A stretch of DNA of 64,000 nt from CAJCJE01 sp035948315 (GTDB lineage: Bacteria > Actinomycetota > Actinomycetes > Mycobacteriales > Pseudonocardiaceae): positions 1 through 64,000 of the forward strand of contig DASZJG010000043.1 in the NCBI GenBank assembly GCA_035948315.1, read 5' to 3'. Positions 53,718 to 62,500 of the stretch are shown piece by piece. The notes under the pieces were generated by a model. The model was not told where the DNA came from and did no database searches. It saw nothing but the letters and a program-made list of their open reading frames with translations. The translations under genes and the position numbers were made by a program. Every line of letters begins with the position of its first letter. Within the stretch, counting starts at the first letter, position 1.

Positions 53718-55454
53718 ATGGGCCGTACTGGTGGGTTCCGCCGGTCCCCGCTGCTCGTGACCATGACGGTCTTGTTAGGACTGATCGCGGCCGGCTGCGG
53801 CGCCGATCCAGCGGCGCCGAACGTGACGCCGAGCATCACGGTGACGTCGGACCCGTTGGCGCACGCCCGGTTCAACCCCAAGCCGGGCCCGCCGGACGCG
53901 GTGCTCACCCAGCGCGGCGACGACACCCGGCTCGGTTGGGACGCCACCGAGAAGGCGCTCACCGTGGCCACCGTGGGCAGCGCGAAGTTCGGCAGGCGGG
54001 CGGCCTTCCCGGTGGACGGCAAGGTCTACGCGCAGCCGCTGTACGTGCCGAGGTTGTCGATCGACGGCCGGCAGCACGATGTGGTCATCGTGGCCACGCA
54101 GCACGACACCGTCTACGCCTTCGACGCGCACGGCACCGGCAAGGGCACGGGTCCGCTCTGGCAGAGTTCCCTGCTCCAACCGGGCGCCCGGCCCTTCCTG
54201 GCCGCCACCGATCGCGTCGCAACGCATCGGCTGTGCGACTCGATCACCCCCGAGGTCGGCATCAGCAGCACACCGGTCATCGACCTGGCGAGCGGGCGGA
54301 TCTACGTGATGGCCCTGGACGTGGAGGCCGGCAAGCTCACCTACCGGATGCACGCGCTGAGCCTGGGCACCGGCAAGGACATCGCGCCGTCCACAGTGGT
54401 CGGTGCGGCCGTGCCGGGAACCGGGATCGACGCCAACAACGGCACGGTCGCCTTCGTGGCCTCCGACGAGCAGCAGCGGATGGGCCTCACGCTGGTCAAC
54501 GGCATCGTGTACGCCGGGTTCTCGTCCTGGTGCGGGTTGAGCCCATACCACGGCTGGGTCCTCGGCTACCGGACCGGCGATCTCGGCCACGCCATCGTCT
54601 ACAACGTCACGCCCGACTCGGACCAGGGCGGGCTGTGGGAGTCGGAGAGCGGCATCACGGTGGACAGCCACGGGCACCTGTTCATCGCCACCGGCAACGG
54701 GCCGTACGACCTGAACACCGGAGGTCGCGACGTGAGCGACTCGCTGCTGGAGATGGTGCCGCAGGACGGCACGCTGAAGGTGGTCGACGAGTTCACACCG
54801 TTCGACCAGCTGTGCCGCGACGAACACGACCAGGACCTCGGCTCCGGCTCGCCGCTGATGTTGCCCGGCGGCCAGGAAATGGTGCTGTCCTCCAAGACCG
54901 GCGCGGTGTACGTGCTGAACAACCGTAAACTCGGCGGCTACACCCAGGCCAAGGGCGACGCGTGTAAACAGCGCGGCCTCACCACCGTCGACAGGATCAA
55001 GCAGGAACTGACCATCGACTCGGTGCCCGGTGGCATGTGGGGCACCTGGGGTTACTGGGCCTCGGCGAACGGGACCTACCTCTACGGCAGTGGCGCACAG
55101 GGCAAACCGACCCAGTGGCAACTGGCCGGCAACGGCGACATCAACCCGACTCCGGTGGCCACCGCGCCGGACTCCTTCAGCTTCCCCGGGGCGATTCCGG
55201 TGACGTCCAGCAACGGCGGTGCTGCCGGCACCGGCATCGTCTGGACGATCGATCAGACCAACGGCGCGGTGTTGCGCGCGTTCGACGCGAGCAACATCGG
55301 TGACGAGATCTTCAACAGTGCGCGTGACGCGGGCCGGGACGGGCTCGACGACACCAACGGGTTCAACCACTTCGACGTACCCACCATCGCGGACGGTCTC
55401 GTGTTCGTCGGCGACCAGAGTCATCTGGAGATCTTCGGCCTGCTCGGCACCTGA
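53718..55454 (+). CDS. Beta-propeller (PQQ-repeat-like) lipoprotein
   Basis: A 578-residue lipoprotein: signal peptide ending in the lipobox LIAAGC (about residues 22-27), then a mature region of repeated blades such as VVIVATQHDTVYAFDAHG, VYVLNNRKLGG and IVWTIDQTNGAVLRAFDA, which fit an eight-bladed PQQ-like propeller. Enzymatic residues of a quinoprotein dehydrogenase (adjacent-Cys, Asp-Xaa-Glu) are not evident, so binding or scaffolding is as likely. ATG 53718 has GGAGG upstream. It precedes two small secreted paralogues. Confidence 0.8.
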   Translation: MGRTGGFRRSPLLVTMTVLLGLIAAGCGADPAAPNVTPSITVTSDPLAHARFNPKPGPPDAVLTQRGDDTRLGWDATEKALTVATVGSAKFGRRAAFPVDGKVYAQPLYVPRLSIDGRQHDVVIVATQHDTVYAFDAHGTGKGTGPLWQSSLLQPGARPFLAATDRVATHRLCDSITPEVGISSTPVIDLASGRIYVMALDVEAGKLTYRMHALSLGTGKDIAPSTVVGAAVPGTGIDANNGTVAFVASDEQQRMGLTLVNGIVYAGFSSWCGLSPYHGWVLGYRTGDLGHAIVYNVTPDSDQGGLWESESGITVDSHGHLFIATGNGPYDLNTGGRDVSDSLLEMVPQDGTLKVVDEFTPFDQLCRDEHDQDLGSGSPLMLPGGQEMVLSSKTGAVYVLNNRKLGGYTQAKGDACKQRGLTTVDRIKQELTIDSVPGGMWGTWGYWASANGTYLYGSGAQGKPTQWQLAGNGDINPTPVATAPDSFSFPGAIPVTSSNGGAAGTGIVWTIDQTNGAVLRAFDASNIGDEIFNSARDAGRDGLDDTNGFNHFDVPTIADGLVFVGDQSHLEIFGLLGT

Positions 55455-55493
55455 ACGGGCCGTTGACACAACAAGGGAAAGTTGGAGGAAGTC

Positions 55494-56048
55494 ATGAGAC
55501 GACGCACAGCATTGTGCCTGTTCGCGGCACTTGCGTTGGTGATCGGCACCGGATTGAGCCTGATCGGTGGCAGCACGACCAATATGGCGCACGCCGCCCC
55601 GGCCGACACCTATTACGTCACCCTCTACGGGTGGCCGGACAATTCGCCTCCCGGAGGCGACATCGCCTATCCGCAGATACACCAGTCGGCGGGCGGCACG
55701 GGCACCTACGCCGACCCGATCACGTTCGCGACCGACCAGAACGAACTGGCGCCGGGCACCATCGTCTACTACTCGTACCTGCACCGTTACTTCATCATGG
55801 AGGACGACTGCGCCGAGTGCGACCAGGACTGGGCGAACGGCAAGGCGCACATCGACCTGTGGGTCGGCGGCGAGGGCGGCGACTCCAACGCGGTCATCAA
55901 CTGTGAGGACGCGCTCACCCAGGATTCCGGGGACGTCACCGTGAATCCCCCGTCGGACGAGCAGGTCGACACCACGCCATTGTTCGATTCGAGCAGCAAC
56001 ACGTGTTACAACCCCAGCGGCTTCGGTCCACAACACGCGCGAAGTTGA
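55494..56048 (+). CDS. Small secreted protein, DPBB/expansin-like, paralogue 1
   Basis: A 184-residue secreted protein: signal peptide to about residue 36 (AHAAPA), then a mature domain with YYVTLYGWPDNSPPG, IVYYSYLHRYFIMEDDCAECD and HIDLWVGGEGG. Four cysteines probably form two disulfides. The DDC..CD...HIDLW arrangement resembles double-psi beta-barrel (barwin/RlpA) proteins; this is recollection, not a search. ATG 55494 has GGAGGAA upstream. It is 39 bases after the propeller gene. Confidence 0.75.
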   Translation: MRRRTALCLFAALALVIGTGLSLIGGSTTNMAHAAPADTYYVTLYGWPDNSPPGGDIAYPQIHQSAGGTGTYADPITFATDQNELAPGTIVYYSYLHRYFIMEDDCAECDQDWANGKAHIDLWVGGEGGDSNAVINCEDALTQDSGDVTVNPPSDEQVDTTPLFDSSSNTCYNPSGFGPQHARS

Positions 56049-56138
56049 GCTGGGTAATCCTTTTTCCGACATTCGTTGGAGGTGGTGTGCAAGCTCTGGA
56101 TTTCGTGACGCAATGTTCTTGACTGCGCGGAGGAACGA

Positions 56139-56699
56139 ATGAAGAGACGTTTGCTCTATGCCCTTGCGGCGATCGCGGTGGTCGTCGGCACGGCGATCTC
56201 CCAGGTCGGCAGTGCCACCACGGCGACGTCGGCCCCGGCCAGCACCACGCACAGCTTCTACGTGACGCTGTACGGCTGGCCGGACAACTCCCCTCCCGGT
56301 GCCGCCATCGCCTACCCCAAGAACGGTGGCTACCCGACGCTGCACAACACGGCGGGTGGCTCCGGCACCTACAGCAACCCGGTCACCTACGCGACCGACA
56401 AGTCCGAACTTCCGGTCGGCACCAAGGTGTACTACTCCTATCTGAAGCGCTACTTCATCATGGAGGACGACTGCACCGAGTGTGACCAGGACTGGACCGG
56501 TCACGGCCCGGACGGCGGCCCGAAGTTCTACCACATCGACCTCTGGGTCGGTGGCAAGGGCGGCAACAGCAACGACGTGATCAACTGCGAGGACAACCTC
56601 ACCCAGACCGGCACGGTGATCATCAACCCGCCGTCGAACGAGCCGGTGAGCACCACGCCGTTGTTCAACTCCAGTACGAACAAGTGCTACAGCCCGTGA
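56139..56699 (+). CDS. Small secreted protein, DPBB/expansin-like, paralogue 2
   Basis: A 186-residue paralogue of the preceding gene. It has a signal peptide to about residue 34, then shares YVTLYGWPDNSPPG, RYFIMEDDCTECDQDW, HIDLWVGGKGGNS and TTPLFNSSTNKCY with paralogue 1, including all four cysteines. It adds a short GHGPDGGPKFY insertion before HIDLW. The pair is a tandem duplication. Two hairpins follow at 56780-56833. Confidence 0.75.
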   Translation: MKRRLLYALAAIAVVVGTAISQVGSATTATSAPASTTHSFYVTLYGWPDNSPPGAAIAYPKNGGYPTLHNTAGGSGTYSNPVTYATDKSELPVGTKVYYSYLKRYFIMEDDCTECDQDWTGHGPDGGPKFYHIDLWVGGKGGNSNDVINCEDNLTQTGTVIINPPSNEPVSTTPLFNSSTNKCYSP

Positions 56700-56779
56700 G
56701 GCAACCGCAACGAACCCGTAGGTCGCCGGCAGCCCCGTAACCTGTCGAACTCCTCCGGGTCAGAGCAGTACGGCAGCTC

Positions 56780-56833
56780 CGACGGGCGGCGGGCCCGTCG
56801 ACTCGGCCGGTCGCGGACGATCCCGCGACCGGC
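56780..56833. terminator. Two hairpins after the secreted paralogues
   Basis: CGACGGGC (56780-56787) pairs with GCCCGTCG (56793-56800), and GCCGGTCGCGG (56806-56816) pairs perfectly with CCGCGACCGGC (56823-56833) around a six-base loop. No T-run follows, as is common in GC-rich actinomycetes. They probably end the secreted-protein transcript. The 233-base gap holds nothing else except an inverted repeat at 56877. Confidence 0.6.
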
Positions 56834-56876
56834 TGAGCCATGTCCGTCCACAACCACCCTGGACAAATTCATCCGA

Positions 56877-56889
56877 TGTCTGATAGACA
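56877..56889. promoter_or_regulatory. Candidate operator of the fucose-type operon
   Basis: TGTCT-GAT-AGACA is a 5-base-armed inverted repeat 43 bases upstream of the first gene of the fucose-type operon. No local regulator gene is in the window, so its binding protein would lie beyond 64 kb. Confidence 0.4.
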
Positions 56890-56932
56890 ACCCAATACAT
56901 CGGAGGTTTATCCCAGCGCCAGTGGAGGTTTC

Positions 56933-57793
56933 GTGAGGCTGCTCCGGATCGGTCCGCCCGGGGGCGAGGTGCCGGCCGTTCTCGACCAGAACGATCAACT
57001 GCTCGACATCTCGGCGCTGACCGCCGACATCGATCCCGCCTTCCTGGCCGGCGACGGCGTGGCACGGGTGCGGTCCGCGCTGGCGCAGGGCACGCTCTCG
57101 CCGCTGGAGTCGGCCGACGCGCGGATCGGGGCGCCGATCGCCAACCCCGGCAAGATCGTCTGCATCGGGTTGAACTACTTCGACCACGCCGAGGAGACCG
57201 GGGCGACCCCGCCGACCGAGCCGATCCTGTTCCTCAAGACCCCGGACACGGTGGTCGGGCCGAACGACGAGGTGCTCATCCCGCACCGCAGCGTCAAGAC
57301 CGACTTCGAGGTCGAACTGGCGGTGGTCATCGGCCGCACCGCGCGCTACTTGGAGTCCGCCGAGGACGCGCTGGCCTGCGTCGCCGGGTACGCGGTGGTC
57401 AACGACGTGTCCGAGCGCGAGTTCCAGATCGAGCGCGGCGGACAGTGGGACAAGGGCAAGAACTGCGAGACGTTCAACCCGCTCGGCCCGTGGCTGGTGA
57501 CCGCGGACGAGGTGCCCGATCCGCAGGCGCTGGAGCTGAAGCTGTGGGTCAACGGCGAGAGCCGTCAGGACGGCAGCACCAGCCAGATGATCTTCGGTGT
57601 CGCCGAGATCGTCCGCTACCTCAGCCAGTTCATGGTGCTGCGGCCCGGCGACGTGATCAACACGGGCACACCGGCAGGCGTCGCGCTGGGCAAACCGGAG
57701 CCCAAGCCGTATCTGCGCGAGGGCGACGTGGTCGAGGTGGAGATCACCGGACTGGGTCGGCAGCGCCAGACGTTCGGTCAGGCCAAGCCATGA
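56933..57793 (+). CDS. Fumarylacetoacetate hydrolase-family protein (2,4-diketo-3-deoxy-L-fuconate hydrolase type)
   Basis: A 286-residue FAH-fold hydrolase. The metal ligands are expected in KTDFEVELAVVIG (Glu, Glu) and NDVSEREFQ (Asp); KIVCIGLNYFDHAEETG and GDVINTGTPAGVALG are family signatures. With the fuconate dehydratase and SDR that follow, it fits hydrolysis of 2,4-diketo-3-deoxy-L-fuconate to pyruvate and lactate. GTG 56933 has GGAGG upstream. It overlaps the next gene by ATGA. Confidence 0.88.
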   Translation: MRLLRIGPPGGEVPAVLDQNDQLLDISALTADIDPAFLAGDGVARVRSALAQGTLSPLESADARIGAPIANPGKIVCIGLNYFDHAEETGATPPTEPILFLKTPDTVVGPNDEVLIPHRSVKTDFEVELAVVIGRTARYLESAEDALACVAGYAVVNDVSEREFQIERGGQWDKGKNCETFNPLGPWLVTADEVPDPQALELKLWVNGESRQDGSTSQMIFGVAEIVRYLSQFMVLRPGDVINTGTPAGVALGKPEPKPYLREGDVVEVEITGLGRQRQTFGQAKP

Positions 57794-59097
57794 CCACGAC
57801 CATCACGTCCCTGGATACGTATGACGTCCGCTTTCCGACCTCTCGCGAGTTGGACGGCTCGGACGCGATGACGCCGGATCCGGACTACTCGGCCGCCTAC
57901 GTGGTGATCAACACCGACGCGGGCGACGGGCTGGCCGGGCACGGCTTCGTGTTCACCGTCGGCGAGGGCAACGACGTCGAGGTCGCCGCGATTCGCGCGC
58001 TCATCCCGCTGCTGGTCGGCCAGGACCTGGAGATCCTGCTCGCGGACATGGGCGCGGCCTCCCGGCTGCTCGTGCACGAGCCGCAACTGCGTTGGCTCGG
58101 CCCGGAAAAGGGCGTCATGCACATGGCGATCGGCGCGGTGCTCAACGCGTTGTGGGACCTCAAGGCCAAGCGCGCCGGCCTGCCGCTGTGGCAGTTGCTG
58201 GCGACCATGTCGCCCGAGGAAATCGTCAACCTGGTGGACTTCCGCTACCTGACCGACGCGCTCACCCCGGACGAGGCGCTGGAGATCCTGCGGGCGGCAC
58301 AGGCCGGTCGCGAGCAGCGCACGGCCGATCTGCTGACCAACGGCTATCCCGCCTACACCACCACACCCGGCTGGCTCGGCTACTCGGACGAGAAACTGGT
58401 CATGCTGAGCAAGCAGGCCATCGCGGACGGGTTCAGCCAGATCAAGCTCAAGGTCGGCGGCGACCTGGACAACGACGTGCACCGGATGCGGCTGGCCCGC
58501 CAGGCGCTCGGCCCGAACGTGCGCATCGCGGTGGACGCCAACCAGCGCTGGGACGTGTCCGGCGCGATCGCGGCCATGCGCGCACTGGCGCCCAGCGAAC
58601 CGTGGTGGATCGAGGAGCCGACCTCGCCGGACGACGTGCTCGGCCATGCCGCGATCCGGCAGGCGATCGCGCCGATCAAGGTCGCCACCGGAGAGCACGT
58701 GCAGAACCGGGTGATCTTCAAGCAGCTGTTGCAGGCAGGCGCGATCGACTTCGTGCAGATCGACGCGGCGCGGGTCGGCGGGGTGAACGAGAACATCGCG
58801 ATCCTGTTGCTGGCGGCGAAGTTCGGCGTGCCGGTATGCCCGCACGCGGGCGGGGTCGGCCTGTGCGAACTGGTGCAGCACCTGGCCATGTTCGACTACG
58901 TCGCGGTCAGCGGCACCACCACCGACCGGGTGATCGAGTACGTGGACCACCTGCACGAGCACTTCGTCGACCCGGTGGTGATCGAGCGGGGCCGTTATCG
59001 TGCCCCCACCATGCCCGGTTTCTCCGCGCAGATGCGCGCCGAATCGATCGCCGACCACCTGTACCCGTTCGGACCGGTGTGGAGGGATGCCGCATGA
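57790..59097 (+). CDS. L-fuconate dehydratase (enolase superfamily)
   Basis: A 435-residue enolase-superfamily enzyme. KxK base IKLKVGG (about residue 219), metal ligands VDANQRWD, WWIEEPTSP and ATGEHVQNR, and the His in CPHAGGVGLCELVQHLAMFDYVAVSG match L-fuconate dehydratases, whose length (about 440) it shares. It removes water from L-fuconate or a related 6-deoxy acid to give 2-keto-3-deoxy-L-fuconate. ATG 57790 overlaps the FAH stop. Confidence 0.92.
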   Translation: MTTTITSLDTYDVRFPTSRELDGSDAMTPDPDYSAAYVVINTDAGDGLAGHGFVFTVGEGNDVEVAAIRALIPLLVGQDLEILLADMGAASRLLVHEPQLRWLGPEKGVMHMAIGAVLNALWDLKAKRAGLPLWQLLATMSPEEIVNLVDFRYLTDALTPDEALEILRAAQAGREQRTADLLTNGYPAYTTTPGWLGYSDEKLVMLSKQAIADGFSQIKLKVGGDLDNDVHRMRLARQALGPNVRIAVDANQRWDVSGAIAAMRALAPSEPWWIEEPTSPDDVLGHAAIRQAIAPIKVATGEHVQNRVIFKQLLQAGAIDFVQIDAARVGGVNENIAILLLAAKFGVPVCPHAGGVGLCELVQHLAMFDYVAVSGTTTDRVIEYVDHLHEHFVDPVVIERGRYRAPTMPGFSAQMRAESIADHLYPFGPVWRDAA

Positions 59098-59873
59098 CGG
59101 ACTTCGAAGGGCTGAAAGCGATCGTCACCGGGGGCGCGTCCGGGATCGGGTTGGCAACGGCCCAACTGCTCGCCGGGCGCGGCGCGCGGGTCGCCTGCCT
59201 GGACCTGAACCCGGATGCGGTGCCCGAGCCGCTGGTCGGGGTGCGCGCGGACGTGTCCGATGATTCCGTGGCCGACGCGGTCGCGGACGCGGCGACCCTG
59301 CTGGGCGGGATCGACGTGGTGGTCAACAATGCCGGCATCGGCGCGCAGGGCACGATCGAGGACAACGAGATCGACGACTGGCGCACGGTGTTCGAGGTCA
59401 ACGTGTTCGGCATGGTCCGGGTCGCCCGCGCGGCCCTGCCCTGGCTGCGCGCGTCGGCCCAGGCCGGCAACTCCCCGGCCATCGTGAACACCTGCTCGAT
59501 CGCGGCGACGGCCGGCCTGCCGGCGCGGGCGCTGTACAGCGCGTCCAAGGGCGCGGTGTACTCGCTGACCCTGGCCATGGCCGCCGATCACGTCCGCGAG
59601 GGCATCCGGGTCAACTGCGTGAACCCGGGCACCGTGGACACCCCGTGGGTGCGCAGGCTGCTCGACTCGGCCGACGACCCAGCGGCCGAACTGGTCGCGT
59701 TGAACGCTCGCCAGCCCACCGGTCGGCTGGTGTCCGCTGCCGAGGTGGCGACCACCATCGCCTATCTCGCCAGCCCGCTGTCCTCGGCGACCACCGGAAC
59801 CTCGGTCGCCGTCGACGGTGGCATGCAGGGGCTGCGCCTGCGGCCTGCCCCAAGTCCGAAACCCGCCGAATAA
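59094..59873 (+). CDS. Short-chain dehydrogenase (2-keto-3-deoxy-L-fuconate dehydrogenase type)
   Basis: A 259-residue SDR. The NAD motif TGGASGIGLATA (about residues 13-24), NNAG, the catalytic Ser in NTCSIAATAG and YSASK (Tyr, Lys) are intact. Position after fuconate dehydratase and with an FAH hydrolase makes oxidation of 2-keto-3-deoxy-L-fuconate the likely role. ATG 59094 overlaps the dehydratase stop. Confidence 0.9.
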   Translation: MTDFEGLKAIVTGGASGIGLATAQLLAGRGARVACLDLNPDAVPEPLVGVRADVSDDSVADAVADAATLLGGIDVVVNNAGIGAQGTIEDNEIDDWRTVFEVNVFGMVRVARAALPWLRASAQAGNSPAIVNTCSIAATAGLPARALYSASKGAVYSLTLAMAADHVREGIRVNCVNPGTVDTPWVRRLLDSADDPAAELVALNARQPTGRLVSAAEVATTIAYLASPLSSATTGTSVAVDGGMQGLRLRPAPSPKPAE

Positions 59874-59941
59874 CGTTCCGCAACCAACGGTGGCCCCGGC
59901 TGTCTGCGTCACCGACGACGTACAGCAAAGGAAAGAAATTC

Positions 59942-60976
59942 ATGCGACTGCGCAACTCGTGGAAGCTCGCGGCCGGAGTGCTGGCCGCAGCGGCATTGCT
60001 CGCCGGCTGCAGTTCGGCCGGCACCTCCGGCAACAGCAGCAGCCCCAAGATCGGCCTTGACCTGCCGCGCACCGACACCGACTTCTGGGTCGCCTACGAG
60101 AAGTACGTTCCGACGGAGGCGAAGTCCCTCGGCATCAACCTGATGACGCCGACCAACTCGCAGAACAACATCTCCACACTCTCCAGCAATGTGTCCACTT
60201 TGGTCAGTCAGGGCGCGAAGGCCGTGGTGATCGCCCCGCAGGACACCGGCGCGGTGGTCGGCACACTGAACTCGTTGGCCGCCAAGAACATCCCGGTGGT
60301 CTCGATCGACACCCGGCCGGACTCCGGCAAGGTCTACATGGTGGTGCGCGCGGACAACCAGGCGTACGGCACCAAGTCCTGCCAGTACCTCGGCCAGCAG
60401 CTGCACGGCCAGGGCAGCGTGGTCGACCTCGAGGGTGACCTCAGCTCGATCAACGGCCGCGACCGCACCGACTCGTTCAACGCGTGCATGAAGTCGCAGT
60501 TCCCGGGTATCACCGTCTACGGCGAGCCGACCAACTGGGTCGCCGCGACCGGCGCCGCCGATCTGCAGACCGTGCTCACCCAGCACCCCGACATCAAGGG
60601 CATCTACATGCAGGCCAGCGTGTTCCTCGACTCGACCATCCAGGTGCTCAAGAGCGCGAACAAGCTGGTGCCCTCGGGCCAGGCCGGACACATCACGATC
60701 ATCTCCAACGACGGTGTGCCGCAGGAGTACGCGGACATCCGCAGCGGCGAGATCGACGCGACCATCTCCCAGCCTGCCGACCTCTACGCGAAGTACGGGC
60801 TGTTCTACGCGCAGGCCGCGTTGGCGGGCAAGACGTTCAAGCCGGGCCCGACCGACCACGGCAGCAAGATCGTGACCTGGGGCAATGGCAACCTGGAGGA
60901 CCAGCTGCCCGCTCCGCTGGTGACCAAGCAGAACGTCGACGACAAGTCCCTCTGGGGCAACCAGAGCAGCTCCTGA
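59942..60976 (+). CDS. Sugar ABC transporter substrate-binding lipoprotein
   Basis: A 344-residue RbsB-like binding lipoprotein. The signal peptide ends in the lipobox LLAGC (about residues 20-24). The mature protein begins KIGLDLPRTDTDFWVAYEKY and has KAVVIAPQDTGAVVGTLN and IPVVSIDTRPDSGKV, typical for sugar binding. AAAGGAAAG lies upstream. It is 68 bases after the SDR, in the same operon. Confidence 0.92.
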   Translation: MRLRNSWKLAAGVLAAAALLAGCSSAGTSGNSSSPKIGLDLPRTDTDFWVAYEKYVPTEAKSLGINLMTPTNSQNNISTLSSNVSTLVSQGAKAVVIAPQDTGAVVGTLNSLAAKNIPVVSIDTRPDSGKVYMVVRADNQAYGTKSCQYLGQQLHGQGSVVDLEGDLSSINGRDRTDSFNACMKSQFPGITVYGEPTNWVAATGAADLQTVLTQHPDIKGIYMQASVFLDSTIQVLKSANKLVPSGQAGHITIISNDGVPQEYADIRSGEIDATISQPADLYAKYGLFYAQAALAGKTFKPGPTDHGSKIVTWGNGNLEDQLPAPLVTKQNVDDKSLWGNQSSS

Positions 60977-60988
60977 GAAACGAAGGCC

Positions 60989-62500
60989 ATGACCGAACTC
61001 GGTAGTGCGGGAACGCCGCTGGTCGCCGCCAGCGGCGTGACCAAACGGCACGGAGCGACGCTCGCGCTCAACGACGCCGGCATCGTCATCGAACGCGGCC
61101 AGACGCACGCTCTGGTCGGCCGCAACGGTGCCGGCAAGTCGACCCTGGTGTCCATCCTGACCGGCCTGAACCGGGCCGACGCCGGTGAACTCCGGTTCGA
61201 CGGCACTCCCCCGCCGCCGATCTCGGACCGCGAGGGTTGGCAGCGGCTGGTCGCGTGTGTGTACCAGAAGTCGACGATCATCCCGAGCCTGTCGGTCGCG
61301 GAGAACCTGTTCCTGAACCGGCAGTCCGCGTCCGGCCCGATCTCCTGGCGGTCGATGCGCAGGAAGGCCGCCGACCTGCTCGAAGCGTACGAGCTGGACG
61401 TCGACCCGAAGCAGTTGGCGGAGGACCTGACCGTCGAGCAGCGGCAACTGGTGGAGATCGCGCGGGCGCTGTCGCTGGGCGCACGGTTCGTCATTCTGGA
61501 CGAGCCGACCGCGCAACTGGAGGGCAAGGCGATCGAGCGGTTGTTCACCAGGATGCGCGCGCTGCGCGAGTCCGGCGTGACCTTCCTGTTCATCTCGCAC
61601 CACCTGCAGGAAGTGTTCGACGCCTGCGACGTGGTGACCGTGTTCCGGGACGCGCAACACGTGCTCACCGAGCCGGTCAAGGACATCACTCCTCCGCAAC
61701 TGGTCGAGGCGATGACCGGCGAGGCCGCGGGCGAGTCGGTCGGCAACAACCGGCCGCCGACCAGCGCGGACGCGGACGTGGTGCTGGCCGCGCGCGGACT
61801 GAGCCTGCCCGGCGAGTACACGGATGTGGACCTCACCGTCCAGGCGGGTGAGGTGGTCGGCGTGGCCGGGGTCGGCGGCAGCGGCAAGGTCGCGCTGGCG
61901 GAGACCCTGGTCGGGCTGCGCGCGGCCACGGCGGGCACGGTGGAGATCGCCGGGAAGGCGCGCAAGGCGGGCAGTGTGCCGGCGGCGCTGGCGGCCGGGC
62001 TGGGTTTCGTGCCGCAGGACCGGCATCGACAGGGCCTGGTGCCGCTGCTCAGCGTGGCCGAGAACGCGACGATGACCATCACCGATCGGCTGGGCGGCGG
62101 CGGGTTCATCAGTCCACAGCGGCGCAGGGCGGTGGCCAGGGCGGCGATCGCCGACCTGGCCATCAAGACCGACGGCCCCGACCAGCCGGTCTCCGGTCTC
62201 TCCGGCGGCAACGCGCAGAAGGTCGTGCTGGCGCGGGCGCTGGCCAACAAGCCCAAGGCACTGGTGCTGATCAGCCCGACCGTGGGCGTGGACGTCCGGT
62301 CGCGCGAGTCGCTGCTGGAAGCGGTCGACGAGGCCGCCGGCCGGGGCACCGGGGTGCTGGTGGTGTCCGACGAGATCGAGGACCTGCGGGTCTGTGACCG
62401 AGTGGTGGTGCTCTTCCACGGCGCGGTGCACGCCGAACTGGCGGCAGGGTGGTCCGACCGGCAACTGGTCGCCGCCATGGAAGGAGTTGACGAGACATGA
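60989..62500 (+). CDS. Sugar ABC transporter ATPase, two domains (RbsA type)
   Basis: A 503-residue CUT2 ATPase with two nucleotide-binding domains. Domain 1: Walker A GRNGAGKST, degenerate signature LTVEQRQLVEIARAL, Walker B VILDEPTAQL. Domain 2: Walker A-like GVGGSGKVAL, signature LSGGNAQKVVLARAL, and a Walker B whose catalytic Glu is replaced (LVLISPTVGVD). Such asymmetry is usual for RbsA proteins. It powers the permease that overlaps its stop. Confidence 0.93.
   Translation: MTELGSAGTPLVAASGVTKRHGATLALNDAGIVIERGQTHALVGRNGAGKSTLVSILTGLNRADAGELRFDGTPPPPISDREGWQRLVACVYQKSTIIPSLSVAENLFLNRQSASGPISWRSMRRKAADLLEAYELDVDPKQLAEDLTVEQRQLVEIARALSLGARFVILDEPTAQLEGKAIERLFTRMRALRESGVTFLFISHHLQEVFDACDVVTVFRDAQHVLTEPVKDITPPQLVEAMTGEAAGESVGNNRPPTSADADVVLAARGLSLPGEYTDVDLTVQAGEVVGVAGVGGSGKVALAETLVGLRAATAGTVEIAGKARKAGSVPAALAAGLGFVPQDRHRQGLVPLLSVAENATMTITDRLGGGGFISPQRRRAVARAAIADLAIKTDGPDQPVSGLSGGNAQKVVLARALANKPKALVLISPTVGVDVRSRESLLEAVDEAAGRGTGVLVVSDEIEDLRVCDRVVVLFHGAVHAELAAGWSDRQLVAAMEGVDET

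Noticed and set aside
53488..53760. A 90-codon open frame upstream of the propeller lipoprotein
   Set aside because: Low-complexity Pro/Ala/Arg composition, no ribosome site or domain, and it overlaps the lipoprotein start; treated as leader.
55463..55468. TTGACA before the first secreted paralogue as a -35
   Set aside because: Transcription would start about at or beyond the ATG 55494 and ribosome site, so it cannot serve that gene; read-through from 53405 is more likely.
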